DNA of 64,000 nt, from contig NZ_QWBU01000007.1 of the NCBI RefSeq assembly GCF_003432075.1, forward strand, positions 162,783 to 226,782. The letters run 5' to 3'. The position numbers and the translations under genes are program-made. Source of the stretch: Shinella sp. WSJ-2 (GTDB lineage Bacteria; Pseudomonadota; Alphaproteobacteria; Rhizobiales; Rhizobiaceae). Each line of letters starts with the position of its first letter. The stretch's first letter is position 1. The notes below the pieces were generated by a model. That model saw only the letters and a list, made by a program, of their open reading frames with translations, ran no database searches and was not told where the DNA came from. Positions 7,971 through 15,650 of the stretch are shown here, piece by piece.

Positions 7971-10900
7971 TTATGCCTGCTGTTTCGCGAGACCCGCCAG
8001 TTGCGTCATCACCTGCGCAGCTCCCGTCAGGCGCTTTTCCGGCGTCGGATAATCGCGTGACAGGAACAGGCTCTGGTCGGCGCGGATCTTCACCAGCGTG
8101 CCCTGCTTGGCGATGTAGCCGACAAGCGCCGCCGGGTTGGGAAACTGCTTGTTGCGGAATTGCACGACGACGCCCTTCGGGCCGGCATCGAGTTTTTCGA
8201 CATTGGCCACGCGGCAGAGCGACTTGATGTAAACGATCTTCAGGAGGTGCTGCACCTCGATCGGCAACGGGCCGAAGCGGTCGATCAGCTCGGCGCCGAA
8301 GGCGTCGATATCGCCAAGCTCGGTGATCTCGCCGAGGCGGCGATAGAGGCCGAGACGCAGGTGCAGGTCCGGCACGTAATCGTCGGGGATCATGACCGGC
8401 GTGCCGACGGAAATCTGCGGCGACCAGCCACTGTCGGCCACCTCTTCATCACCCTTGATCTCGGCGACGGCCTCTTCAAGCATCTGCTGGTACAGTTCGA
8501 AGCCGACTTCCTTGATATGGCCTGACTGCTCTTCGCCGAGCAGGTTACCTGCGCCGCGGATGTCGAGGTCGTGGCTGGCGAGCTGGAAGCCCGCACCGAG
8601 CGTATCAAGCGATTGCAGCACCTTCAGGCGTCGTTCCGCCGTGCCCGTCAGCGTACGGTTAACCGGCAGCGTCAAAAGTGCGAAGGCGCGCACCTTCGAA
8701 CGGCCGACACGACCGCGCAGCTGGTAGAGCTGGGCAAGGCCGAACATGTCGGCGCGGTGGATGATCATCGTGTTCGCCGTGGGCACGTCGAGACCGGATT
8801 CGACGATGGTCGTCGAGAGCAGCACATCGTACTGGCCCTCGTAGAAGGCGTTCATGATGTCTTCGAGTTCCGTCGCCGGCATCTGGCCGTGAGCGACCGC
8901 GACTTTCAGCTCCGGCACGTCCTGGCGCAGGAAATCATGGATTTCTGAGAGATCGCTCAAGCGCGGGCAGACATAAAAACTCTGGCCGCCACGATAGTGC
9001 TCGCGCATCAGCGTCTCGCGGATGACCAGCGGATCGAAGGGCGAGATGAAGGTGCGCACCGCCATGCGGTCGACCGGCGGCGTGGTGATGAGCGAGAGTT
9101 CGCGTACGCCCGTCATGGCAAGCTGCAGCGTGCGCGGGATCGGCGTTGCCGAGAGCGTCAGGACATGCACGTCGCTCTTCAGCTCCTTAAGCCGCTCTTT
9201 GTGCTTCACGCCGAAATGCTGCTCTTCGTCGATGATCAGCAGGCCGAGATTGGCGAACTTGATCGACGAACCGAGCAGCGCGTGGGTGCCGACGACGATA
9301 TCCGTCTTGCCCTCGGACAATTCCTTCTTCGTCAGCGCCAGCTCCTTGCTGCCAACGAGACGAGAAGCCTGCTGGACGCGGATGGGCAAGCCGCGGAAGC
9401 GTTCGGAAAACGTCTTGAAATGCTGGCGGGCGAGCAGCGTGGTCGGCACGACGACGGCCACCTGCACGCCATTCATCGCCGCGATGAAGGCGCCGCGCAA
9501 CGCCACTTCCGTCTTGCCGAAACCAACGTCGCCGCAGACGAGGCGGTCCATCGGACGCCCGGCGCCAAGATCCTCGCGCACCGCGTCGATGGCATTGGCC
9601 TGGTCGTCCGTCTCGTCATAGGGGAAACGGGCGGCGAATTCGTCATAGATGCCATCAGGTGCTGTTAGTACCGGAGCATGGCGCACGAGGCGCGCGGCGG
9701 CGATCTGGATCAGGCCGCCGGCCATGTCGAGCAGGCGCTTCTTCAGCTTGGCCTTGCGCGCCTGCCAGGCGACGCCGCCCAGCTTGTCGAGCAATGCATC
9801 GGTGCCCTCGCCGCCATAGCGCGAGAGAAGGTCGATGTTTTCGACCGGCAGAAAGAGTTTTGCCTCGTCCGCATAGACGAGTTCGAGGCAGGCATGCGGC
9901 GCGCCCGCCGCCTCGATGGTGCGAAGTCCGACGAACCGGCCGATGCCGTGCTCGGCATGCACGACGATCGAGCCTTCATCGAGGCCGGCGACTTCCGTGA
10001 GGAAATCCGCGCCGCGCTTGCGCCGCTTCGAACGCCGCACCATGCGGTCGCCGAGAATATCCTGTTCGCCAATCACGACGACATCGCCCGCTTCGAAGCC
10101 GCTTTCGAGGCTGAGCACGGCAGAACCCGCCTCGCCCGGCTTCAGTTTCGCGAGATCCCCGAATTTCTCGACCGGCACGACATTGCCGAGGCCGTGTTCG
10201 GAGAGAACTTGCAGCAGACGGTCGAGCGAACCTTCCGACCAGCCGGTGACCAGAACCTTGGCGCCGGACGCGCGCCGGTCGGCGATATATTTGACAGCCT
10301 GATCGAAGACATTGACGCGCGCGCCTTCGGCATCCTCGCTGCCCGCCGGCCGCGCCCAACGGACACCCGTGCGCGCCTCGACGGTCACGACCTGCCGCGC
10401 CTCGCCTTCGTGCTCGTTGAAGGGCGTCAGGCGGATGGCGTTGCGCTCGTCCAGCTCGCGCGCGAAGCGCTCGGCATCGAGATAGAGGAGACCGGGCGGC
10501 ACCGGCTTGTAGGGGGTCGATTGCGCGATTTGCCCTTTGCCGGGCGTCGCGGAGGCAAGGCGGGCATCGTAATAGTCGCGCACGAGGCGGGAGCGTTCGA
10601 CGGCGGCCTCGCGGACGGTATGGTCGGTGACGATGCGAAAACCGTCGAGATAATCGAAGGCGGTTTCCAGTTCGTCGTAGAAGAGCGGCAGCCAGTGCTC
10701 CATGCCCGCATAGCGCCGGCCCTCGGAGACGGCCTGATAGAGCGCGTCGTCGCGCGTCGCAGCACCGAAGGAGGAGAGATATTGCTTGCGGAAATGCGAG
10801 ATCGTCTCCGGCGTCAGCGTCACCTCGCTCATCGGGTTGAGATCGAGGGATCGCGCCTGCCCCGTCGTGCGCTGGCTGGCCGGATCGAAGGAGCGGATGC

Positions 10901-11483
10901 TTTCCAGCGTATCGCCAAAGAAATCGAGACGCACCGGCTCCAGGCTGCCGGGCACGAACACGTCGAGAATGCCACCGCGCACCGCGAATTCACCGACCTC
11001 GCGCACCGTCGCGACGCGGTCGAAACCGTTGCGCTCCAGCCGTGCGGCGATATCATCCATGCGGATCGTGTTGCCGGGTTTTGCGGAGAAAGCCAGGCTC
11101 TCGATGGTCGGCCGCGGCGCCGTCTTCTGCAGCATGGCGTTGACCGTGACCAGCACGATGGCCGCATGCGGCTTCTTCTGGTGCGCAATGAGAGCCGACA
11201 GCGCCGAGAGGCGGCGTGCGGACACTTCGGCGCTCGGCGAAACGCGGTCATAGGGCAGGCAATCCCAGCCTGGCAGCGTCAGCACTGGAATATCCGGCGC
11301 GACGAAGCCGAGCATCTGCTCCAGATCGGAGATGCGCTGGCCATCGGACAGCACATAGGCGACGGGGCCGGTCTTGCGGGCGAGATCGGCGAGGATCAGC
11401 GGCTCGACGCCCGCGGGAACGGCGCCGATCGTCAGCGGTCGGCCGGCGGCCGCGATGCGTTCGGGAGAAAATCCGGGGATCAT
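7971..11483 (-). CDS. mfd: Transcription-repair coupling factor Mfd
   Basis: 1170 residues. A DNA translocase that removes RNA polymerase stalled at lesions and recruits UvrA. Domain order as expected: UvrB-like region, RNA-polymerase-interacting CarD-like domain near residue 500 (HAEHGIGRFVGL), RecG-like motor with Walker A GDVGFGKTEV near 650 and the DEEQHFGV box near 750, helicase motif VI with QLRGRVGRS, and the C-terminal TRCF domain. The start is the ATG at 11483, whose ATGA overlaps the stop of sdhE, so translation is coupled; an in-frame extension to 11591 lies inside sdhE and is not real. Confidence 0.97.
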   Translation of the reverse strand: MIPGFSPERIAAAGRPLTIGAVPAGVEPLILADLARKTGPVAYVLSDGQRISDLEQMLGFVAPDIPVLTLPGWDCLPYDRVSPSAEVSARRLSALSALIAHQKKPHAAIVLVTVNAMLQKTAPRPTIESLAFSAKPGNTIRMDDIAARLERNGFDRVATVREVGEFAVRGGILDVFVPGSLEPVRLDFFGDTLESIRSFDPASQRTTGQARSLDLNPMSEVTLTPETISHFRKQYLSSFGAATRDDALYQAVSEGRRYAGMEHWLPLFYDELETAFDYLDGFRIVTDHTVREAAVERSRLVRDYYDARLASATPGKGQIAQSTPYKPVPPGLLYLDAERFARELDERNAIRLTPFNEHEGEARQVVTVEARTGVRWARPAGSEDAEGARVNVFDQAVKYIADRRASGAKVLVTGWSEGSLDRLLQVLSEHGLGNVVPVEKFGDLAKLKPGEAGSAVLSLESGFEAGDVVVIGEQDILGDRMVRRSKRRKRGADFLTEVAGLDEGSIVVHAEHGIGRFVGLRTIEAAGAPHACLELVYADEAKLFLPVENIDLLSRYGGEGTDALLDKLGGVAWQARKAKLKKRLLDMAGGLIQIAAARLVRHAPVLTAPDGIYDEFAARFPYDETDDQANAIDAVREDLGAGRPMDRLVCGDVGFGKTEVALRGAFIAAMNGVQVAVVVPTTLLARQHFKTFSERFRGLPIRVQQASRLVGSKELALTKKELSEGKTDIVVGTHALLGSSIKFANLGLLIIDEEQHFGVKHKERLKELKSDVHVLTLSATPIPRTLQLAMTGVRELSLITTPPVDRMAVRTFISPFDPLVIRETLMREHYRGGQSFYVCPRLSDLSEIHDFLRQDVPELKVAVAHGQMPATELEDIMNAFYEGQYDVLLSTTIVESGLDVPTANTMIIHRADMFGLAQLYQLRGRVGRSKVRAFALLTLPVNRTLTGTAERRLKVLQSLDTLGAGFQLASHDLDIRGAGNLLGEEQSGHIKEVGFELYQQMLEEAVAEIKGDEEVADSGWSPQISVGTPVMIPDDYVPDLHLRLGLYRRLGEITELGDIDAFGAELIDRFGPLPIEVQHLLKIVYIKSLCRVANVEKLDAGPKGVVVQFRNKQFPNPAALVGYIAKQGTLVKIRADQSLFLSRDYPTPEKRLTGAAQVMTQLAGLAKQQA

Positions 11484-11788
11484 GCGTTTGCGTCTTTGAA
11501 GAGCGGAGAGAAATTGGGGCGGTAGGCGGCAATACGCGGGAAGAGACCGTCGCGGAATTCTTCCGGCACCGGCTTTTCGCCGGTCACCCATTTGACAAGA
11601 TCGTTGTCCTCCTCGGACATAATGCGCTCCAGCTCATCCAGTTCCATGTCGGAGAGCGTGGCGATCTCGGCATCGGCGAAACTGCCCAGCACCAGGTCCA
11701 TCTCGCGGATGCCGCGGTGCCAACAGCGGAAGAGGATGCGCTTGCGGCGCGGGTCGATCTCGGCGCTCGAGCGTGTCGTTCCCGTCAT
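11480..11788 (-). CDS. sdhE: Succinate dehydrogenase assembly factor SdhE (SDHAF2/DUF339)
   Basis: 102 residues from the ATG at 11788. The signature RCWHRGIREMD (about 21-31), with the RGxxE core, is the part that helps covalent attachment of FAD to the SdhA flavoprotein; the rest is the small helical bundle of the family. Homologous to mitochondrial SDHAF2/Sdh5. The sdh genes themselves are not in the window. Its stop overlaps the start of mfd by 4 bases, and it diverges from recG across a 103-bp control region, an arrangement seen in other alphaproteobacteria. Confidence 0.95.
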   Translation of the reverse strand: MTGTTRSSAEIDPRRKRILFRCWHRGIREMDLVLGSFADAEIATLSDMELDELERIMSEEDNDLVKWVTGEKPVPEEFRDGLFPRIAAYRPNFSPLFKDANA

Positions 11789-11891
11789 GATCGTCCTGCC
11801 TTCCCTGAAATGCGGTCCGGCGCTTCTATAAACCGGCAAAAGCCGCTTGTCAGCCTTGCCAAAGGCACCATCTCCGGCGATTTTGCCGGCC

Positions 11892-13997
11892 ATGAGACCC
11901 GCATTGCTTGATCCCCTCTTCGCACCTCTCTCCACGCTTCCCGGCATCGGCCCGAAGCTGGGCGAACTGTTCGCGCGCCTCTTGGGGCAGGAAAGCATCG
12001 AGGATTGCCGGGTCATCGATCTCGTCTTCCATTTCCCGCATTCGATCGTCGACCGGCGCAACCAGCCGGGCATCGCCAATGCCCAGCAGGGTGTCATCGT
12101 GACGATAACCGGCCGCGTCGACCGCCACCAGCCGCCACCGCCCGGCAAATCGAACATGCCCTACCGGGTCTTCCTGCATGACGAGACCGGCGATCTGGCG
12201 CTCACCTTCTTCCGCGCCAAGGGCAACTGGCTGGAAAAGGCACTACCGATCGATGAGACCGTCGTCGTCAGCGGCAAGGTCGACTGGTTCAACGGCCGCG
12301 CCTCCATGGTGCATCCCGACTATATGGCGCGGCTCGGCGAGGCCGACAATGTGCCGCTGGTGGAGCCCGTGCACGGCCTCACAGCCGGCCTTACCTCGCG
12401 CGTATTGCGCAAGGCGGTAGAGGCGGCGGTCGCCCGCGTGCCACATCTTCCGGAGTGGATCGATCCGCCGCTTGCCCAGCGCCAGAGCTTTCCCAGTGCC
12501 TATGATGCGATCCATCGCCTGCACGACCCGCGCGACGAGACCGATCTCGACCCGCAGGCCCCTGCCCGCCGCCGCCTCGCCTATGACGAATTCCTGGCCG
12601 GGCAGGTATCGCTCGCCCTCGTGCGCCAGCGCCTGCGCAAGGTCGCTGGCCGGCCCGTCATCGCGACCGGCGTACTCAGCCGTCCCGTCCTCGATGCCCT
12701 GCCCTTTTCGCTGACCAACAGCCAGCAGACGGCAATTGCCGAAGTGCTGAAGGACATGGCCGGCGAGCAGCGCATGCTGCGGCTTCTTCAGGGCGATGTC
12801 GGCGCCGGGAAGACGGCCGTGGCGCTGATGGCTATGCTCGCCGCCGTCGAATCCGGCGGCCAGGCCGTGCTGATGGCCCCGACGGAAATTCTGGCGCGGC
12901 AGCATTTCGCGACGCTGTCTCGCATGGCGGCACCCGCCGGCGTCACCATCGACGTACTCACCGGCCGCACCAAGGGCCGCGAGCGCGATGCCATCTTGGA
13001 GCGCATCGCATCGGGTGAAACGCAGATCGTCATCGGCACGCACGCGCTCTTCCAGGACAACGTCGCCTACAAGGATCTGGTGCTGGCGGTGGTGGACGAG
13101 CAGCACCGCTTCGGCGTGCACCAGCGCCTGCGGCTGACCGCCAAGGGCATTTCCCCGCATATGCTGGTCATGACGGCGACTCCCATTCCGCGCACCCTGG
13201 TGCTGGCCGCCTTCGGCGACATGGATGTCTCGAAGCTCACGGAAAAACCGGCCGGCCGCAAACCGATCCAGACCGTCATCATGCCGCAGGAGCGCGTCGG
13301 CGACATCGTCGACCGTCTGCGTGCGGCGCTGGCGGAGGGCAAGAAGGCCTACTGGATCTGCCCGCTGGTCGAGGAGACCGAGGAAAGCGAGCTGATGTCC
13401 GTCGAGGAGAGGCATGCGACGCTCGCCAGTTTCTTCGGCAATGCCGCTGGCCTCGTGCATGGACGCATGAGCGGGCCGGAGAAAGACGCCGCCATGCTCG
13501 CCTTCAAGAACGGCGAGACCCGCCTTCTCGTGGCAACCACCGTCGTGGAGGTCGGCGTCGATGTGCCCGATGCCTCCATCATGGTCATCGAACATGCCGA
13601 GCGCTTCGGCCTCGCGCAGCTCCACCAGCTGCGCGGCCGCGTCGGGCGTGGCGAGGAAGCGTCGAGCTGCGTGCTGCTCTATAAGGGCCCGCTCAGCGAA
13701 AATGGCCAGGCGCGGCTCTCCATCCTGCGCGAGACGGAGGACGGTTTCCGCATCGCCGAGGAAGACCTGAAGCTTCGCGGCGAAGGCGAGCTTCTCGGCA
13801 CGAGACAGTCCGGCACACCCGGCTTCATCGTCGCAAGCCTCGAAGCGCATGGCGACCTGCTGGAAATCGCCCGCAAGGACGCCGCCTATGTGCTGGAGCG
13901 CGACCCGGATTTGACAAGCGAGCGCGGCGAAGCCATCCGCACACTGCTCTATCTCCACCGCCGCGACGAGGCGATCCGGTTCCTGCGGGCGGGCTAA
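11892..13997 (+). CDS. recG: ATP-dependent DNA helicase RecG
   Basis: 701 residues. Reverses stalled replication forks and processes branched recombination intermediates. The N-terminal wedge domain (LSTLPGIGPKLGELFARLLG, then an OB fold) is followed by the superfamily-2 motor: Walker A GDVGAGKTAVA near residue 303, DEQHRFGV near 402, and the motif VI segment QLRGRVGRGE. I chose the ATG giving MRPALLDPLF; a TTG-started extension of 15 residues is not needed for the fold. It diverges from sdhE-mfd, so three repair or assembly genes share one control region. Confidence 0.96.
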   Translation: MRPALLDPLFAPLSTLPGIGPKLGELFARLLGQESIEDCRVIDLVFHFPHSIVDRRNQPGIANAQQGVIVTITGRVDRHQPPPPGKSNMPYRVFLHDETGDLALTFFRAKGNWLEKALPIDETVVVSGKVDWFNGRASMVHPDYMARLGEADNVPLVEPVHGLTAGLTSRVLRKAVEAAVARVPHLPEWIDPPLAQRQSFPSAYDAIHRLHDPRDETDLDPQAPARRRLAYDEFLAGQVSLALVRQRLRKVAGRPVIATGVLSRPVLDALPFSLTNSQQTAIAEVLKDMAGEQRMLRLLQGDVGAGKTAVALMAMLAAVESGGQAVLMAPTEILARQHFATLSRMAAPAGVTIDVLTGRTKGRERDAILERIASGETQIVIGTHALFQDNVAYKDLVLAVVDEQHRFGVHQRLRLTAKGISPHMLVMTATPIPRTLVLAAFGDMDVSKLTEKPAGRKPIQTVIMPQERVGDIVDRLRAALAEGKKAYWICPLVEETEESELMSVEERHATLASFFGNAAGLVHGRMSGPEKDAAMLAFKNGETRLLVATTVVEVGVDVPDASIMVIEHAERFGLAQLHQLRGRVGRGEEASSCVLLYKGPLSENGQARLSILRETEDGFRIAEEDLKLRGEGELLGTRQSGTPGFIVASLEAHGDLLEIARKDAAYVLERDPDLTSERGEAIRTLLYLHRRDEAIRFLRAG

Positions 13998-14071
13998 CCA
14001 CAAAATCGTGATTTCGCTGATACCGGCCGTGAAGGCATACTTCTCGCGTAAAGCGAAGAAGGAGAAATGCC

Positions 14072-14287
14072 ATGAAGACAGTTCTCGTAGTCGCAGCGAC
14101 GCTCGGCCTTTCGGCATCCGCAGCCTTTGCGGACTGCGCCTGGCACAACAAGACCTCGGCGGAGGTCAAGGTCGACAAGACCATCACGACCGCTAGCGTC
14201 ACCACCACGGAAAAGCAGTCCCGCCTGCCTGCCGAAGACGGCAAGGTGCTTGTGGGCGACCAAAAGAGCGCCGACGTCACGGAATAA
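14072..14287 (+). CDS. Small secreted protein of unknown function
   Basis: 71 residues, no family recognised. A clear signal peptide (residues 1-20, ending AAFA before DCAW) is followed by a mature peptide of about 50 residues rich in Thr, Lys, Val and Asp with a single cysteine and the short aromatic motif DCAWHNK. A good AAGGAG ribosome site lies upstream, which supports it being a real gene. It sits alone between recG and a strong palindrome. It could be a small periplasmic protein; nothing in the sequence shows what it does. Confidence 0.75.
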   Translation: MKTVLVVAATLGLSASAAFADCAWHNKTSAEVKVDKTITTASVTTTEKQSRLPAEDGKVLVGDQKSADVTE

Positions 14288-14341
14288 TGTGTTCGAGTCG
14301 TCTCGTTTTCGAGACGGCTCCAGATTCCGTTACGTCCGCCT

Positions 14342-14392
14342 CCCTCTCCTCCGTCATCCTCGGGCTTGACCCGAGGATGACGGAGGAGAGGG
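14342..14392. repeat. REP-type extended palindrome
   Basis: A perfect inverted repeat with 23-bp arms and a 5-base loop (CTTGA). Its core CCTCGGG/CCCGAGG with GATGACG is an intergenic palindrome common in alphaproteobacterial genomes and recurs in this window at 54826-54912. It lies between two convergent genes, the small secreted protein and DUF502, and could act as a terminator or mRNA 3' stabiliser. Confidence 0.85.
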
Positions 14393-14434
14393 TCTTGTTC
14401 AGAAAAAGAAAGCGCTCGCGCGTTTTCCTTAGAC

Positions 14435-15121
14435 TTATTTCTTTGCCTTGCGCTCTTCGTTCTCGATGAGTTGCAATGTCTTTTCCGGCGGCGTGACGAG
14501 GCCAACGGAGATGATAAGTTTAGCGGCATCCTCCGCGCTCATATCGAGTGGCACGAGTTTTTCCCTGGGAACATAGACAAGCCAACCGGCCGTCGGAAAC
14601 GGCGTCGGTGCCACGAAGCAGGCGACCATATCCTTACCCATCGACTTGAATTTCGTCGCGATCTCGCCGCGTGCATCCGTCGCCACGAAGACGATGGCCC
14701 AGAGCCCCGGCCCCGGATATTCGATCATCGCGGCCTTGTTGAACGAGGTACCCTTGTCCTTCAGCACGGTCTCGAAGATCTGCTTCAGGCTCTTGTGCAC
14801 CGTGCGCACCAGCGGCGTGCGGTTAAACAGCCCGTCGCCGAACTCGACGATGGAGCGGCCGATCAAGTTCTTGCCGAGGAAACCGACAAGCGTGATCATC
14901 ACCAGCGCGATCAAGAGGCCGAAGCCGGGAATGGCGAACTGGAGGTAGCTTTCCGGGTTGTAGCGCGCGGGGATATAGGGCTTAACCCAGCTGTCGGCCC
15001 AGTGGATGAAGGTCCAGGTCAGCCAGATGGTGATGGCGATCGGCGCGCAGATGACGAGGCCGGTCAGAAAATTGTTGCGCAGGCGCGTGGCCAGCGACGG
15101 TCTCGGAAGAAGGTCGGTCAT
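14435..15121 (-). CDS. DUF502-family membrane protein
   Basis: 228 residues from the ATG at 15121 (MTDLLPRPSL). Two hydrophobic helices are visible, about residues 17-45 and 65-90, separated by a short loop with a Tyr/Pro-rich stretch, followed by a soluble domain of ~120 residues with IEYPGPGLWAIVFVAT, the conserved block of DUF502. The function of the family is not established; a plant relative (COV) affects vascular patterning. It is the last gene of the run glmU-glmS-GNAT-DUF502. Confidence 0.88.
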   Translation of the reverse strand: MTDLLPRPSLATRLRNNFLTGLVICAPIAITIWLTWTFIHWADSWVKPYIPARYNPESYLQFAIPGFGLLIALVMITLVGFLGKNLIGRSIVEFGDGLFNRTPLVRTVHKSLKQIFETVLKDKGTSFNKAAMIEYPGPGLWAIVFVATDARGEIATKFKSMGKDMVACFVAPTPFPTAGWLVYVPREKLVPLDMSAEDAAKLIISVGLVTPPEKTLQLIENEERKAKK

Positions 15122-15155
15122 CGAATATCCAGCCTGGGCGAGCGTGGGAGGTCGC

Positions 15156-15650
15156 TCAGCCGTAGAAACCCGGATGATAGGTAACGGTTCCCCCGCCGTA
15201 AACCGGAGAAAACGCCACATGCATGAAATACTCTGGAGGCACACCGCCCAGCGTCAGCGCGCTGTCTGACACGAAACCGAAGCGGCTGTAATAGGCCGGA
15301 TCGCCCAACAGCACGCAGCCGGCGGCACCGAGCGCCTTCAACCGCGCCAGCCCTTGCTGAATAAGCTTGCCGCCAATCCCCTTGCCCTGATGCGCAGGAT
15401 CGACCGAAATCGGCCCGAGACCGTACCAATCCGCTGTGCCATCAAAAAGCGTAACCGGGGAGAAGGCGACATGACCGATGATTCGGCCATCCACTTCCGC
15501 CACCAGAGAAAGGGTCAGCGCCCCGGCCGCACGCAGGCGATCAATGATCAAATGCTCGGTACCATCCGCATGCGGCGCGCTCCTGAAGGCCGTTTCCGTC
15601 AGTGTGCGGATCGCATCGACATCGCCTTCGCCTTCCTGCCGCAGGATCAT
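15156..15650 (-). CDS. GNAT-family N-acetyltransferase (YhbS-like)
   Basis: 164 residues. The acetyl-CoA-binding signature is HQGKGIGGKL, preceded by GLGPISVDP, the usual beta strand; AGCVLLGDPAYYSRFGF matches the YhbS-type subgroup. Cytoplasmic acetyltransferase of unknown acceptor. Its ATG overlaps the TGA of glmS by 4 bases, so it is translated together with an amino-sugar enzyme; whether it acts on an amino sugar is only a guess, since most such GNATs act on small molecules or protein N-termini. Confidence 0.88.
   Translation of the reverse strand: MILRQEGEGDVDAIRTLTETAFRSAPHADGTEHLIIDRLRAAGALTLSLVAEVDGRIIGHVAFSPVTLFDGTADWYGLGPISVDPAHQGKGIGGKLIQQGLARLKALGAAGCVLLGDPAYYSRFGFVSDSALTLGGVPPEYFMHVAFSPVYGGGTVTYHPGFYG

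Noticed and set aside
9678..11525. 615-codon frame on the plus strand
   Set aside because: Antisense to mfd; no motif, no ribosome site.
12243..14117. 624-codon frame on the minus strand
   Set aside because: Antisense to recG.
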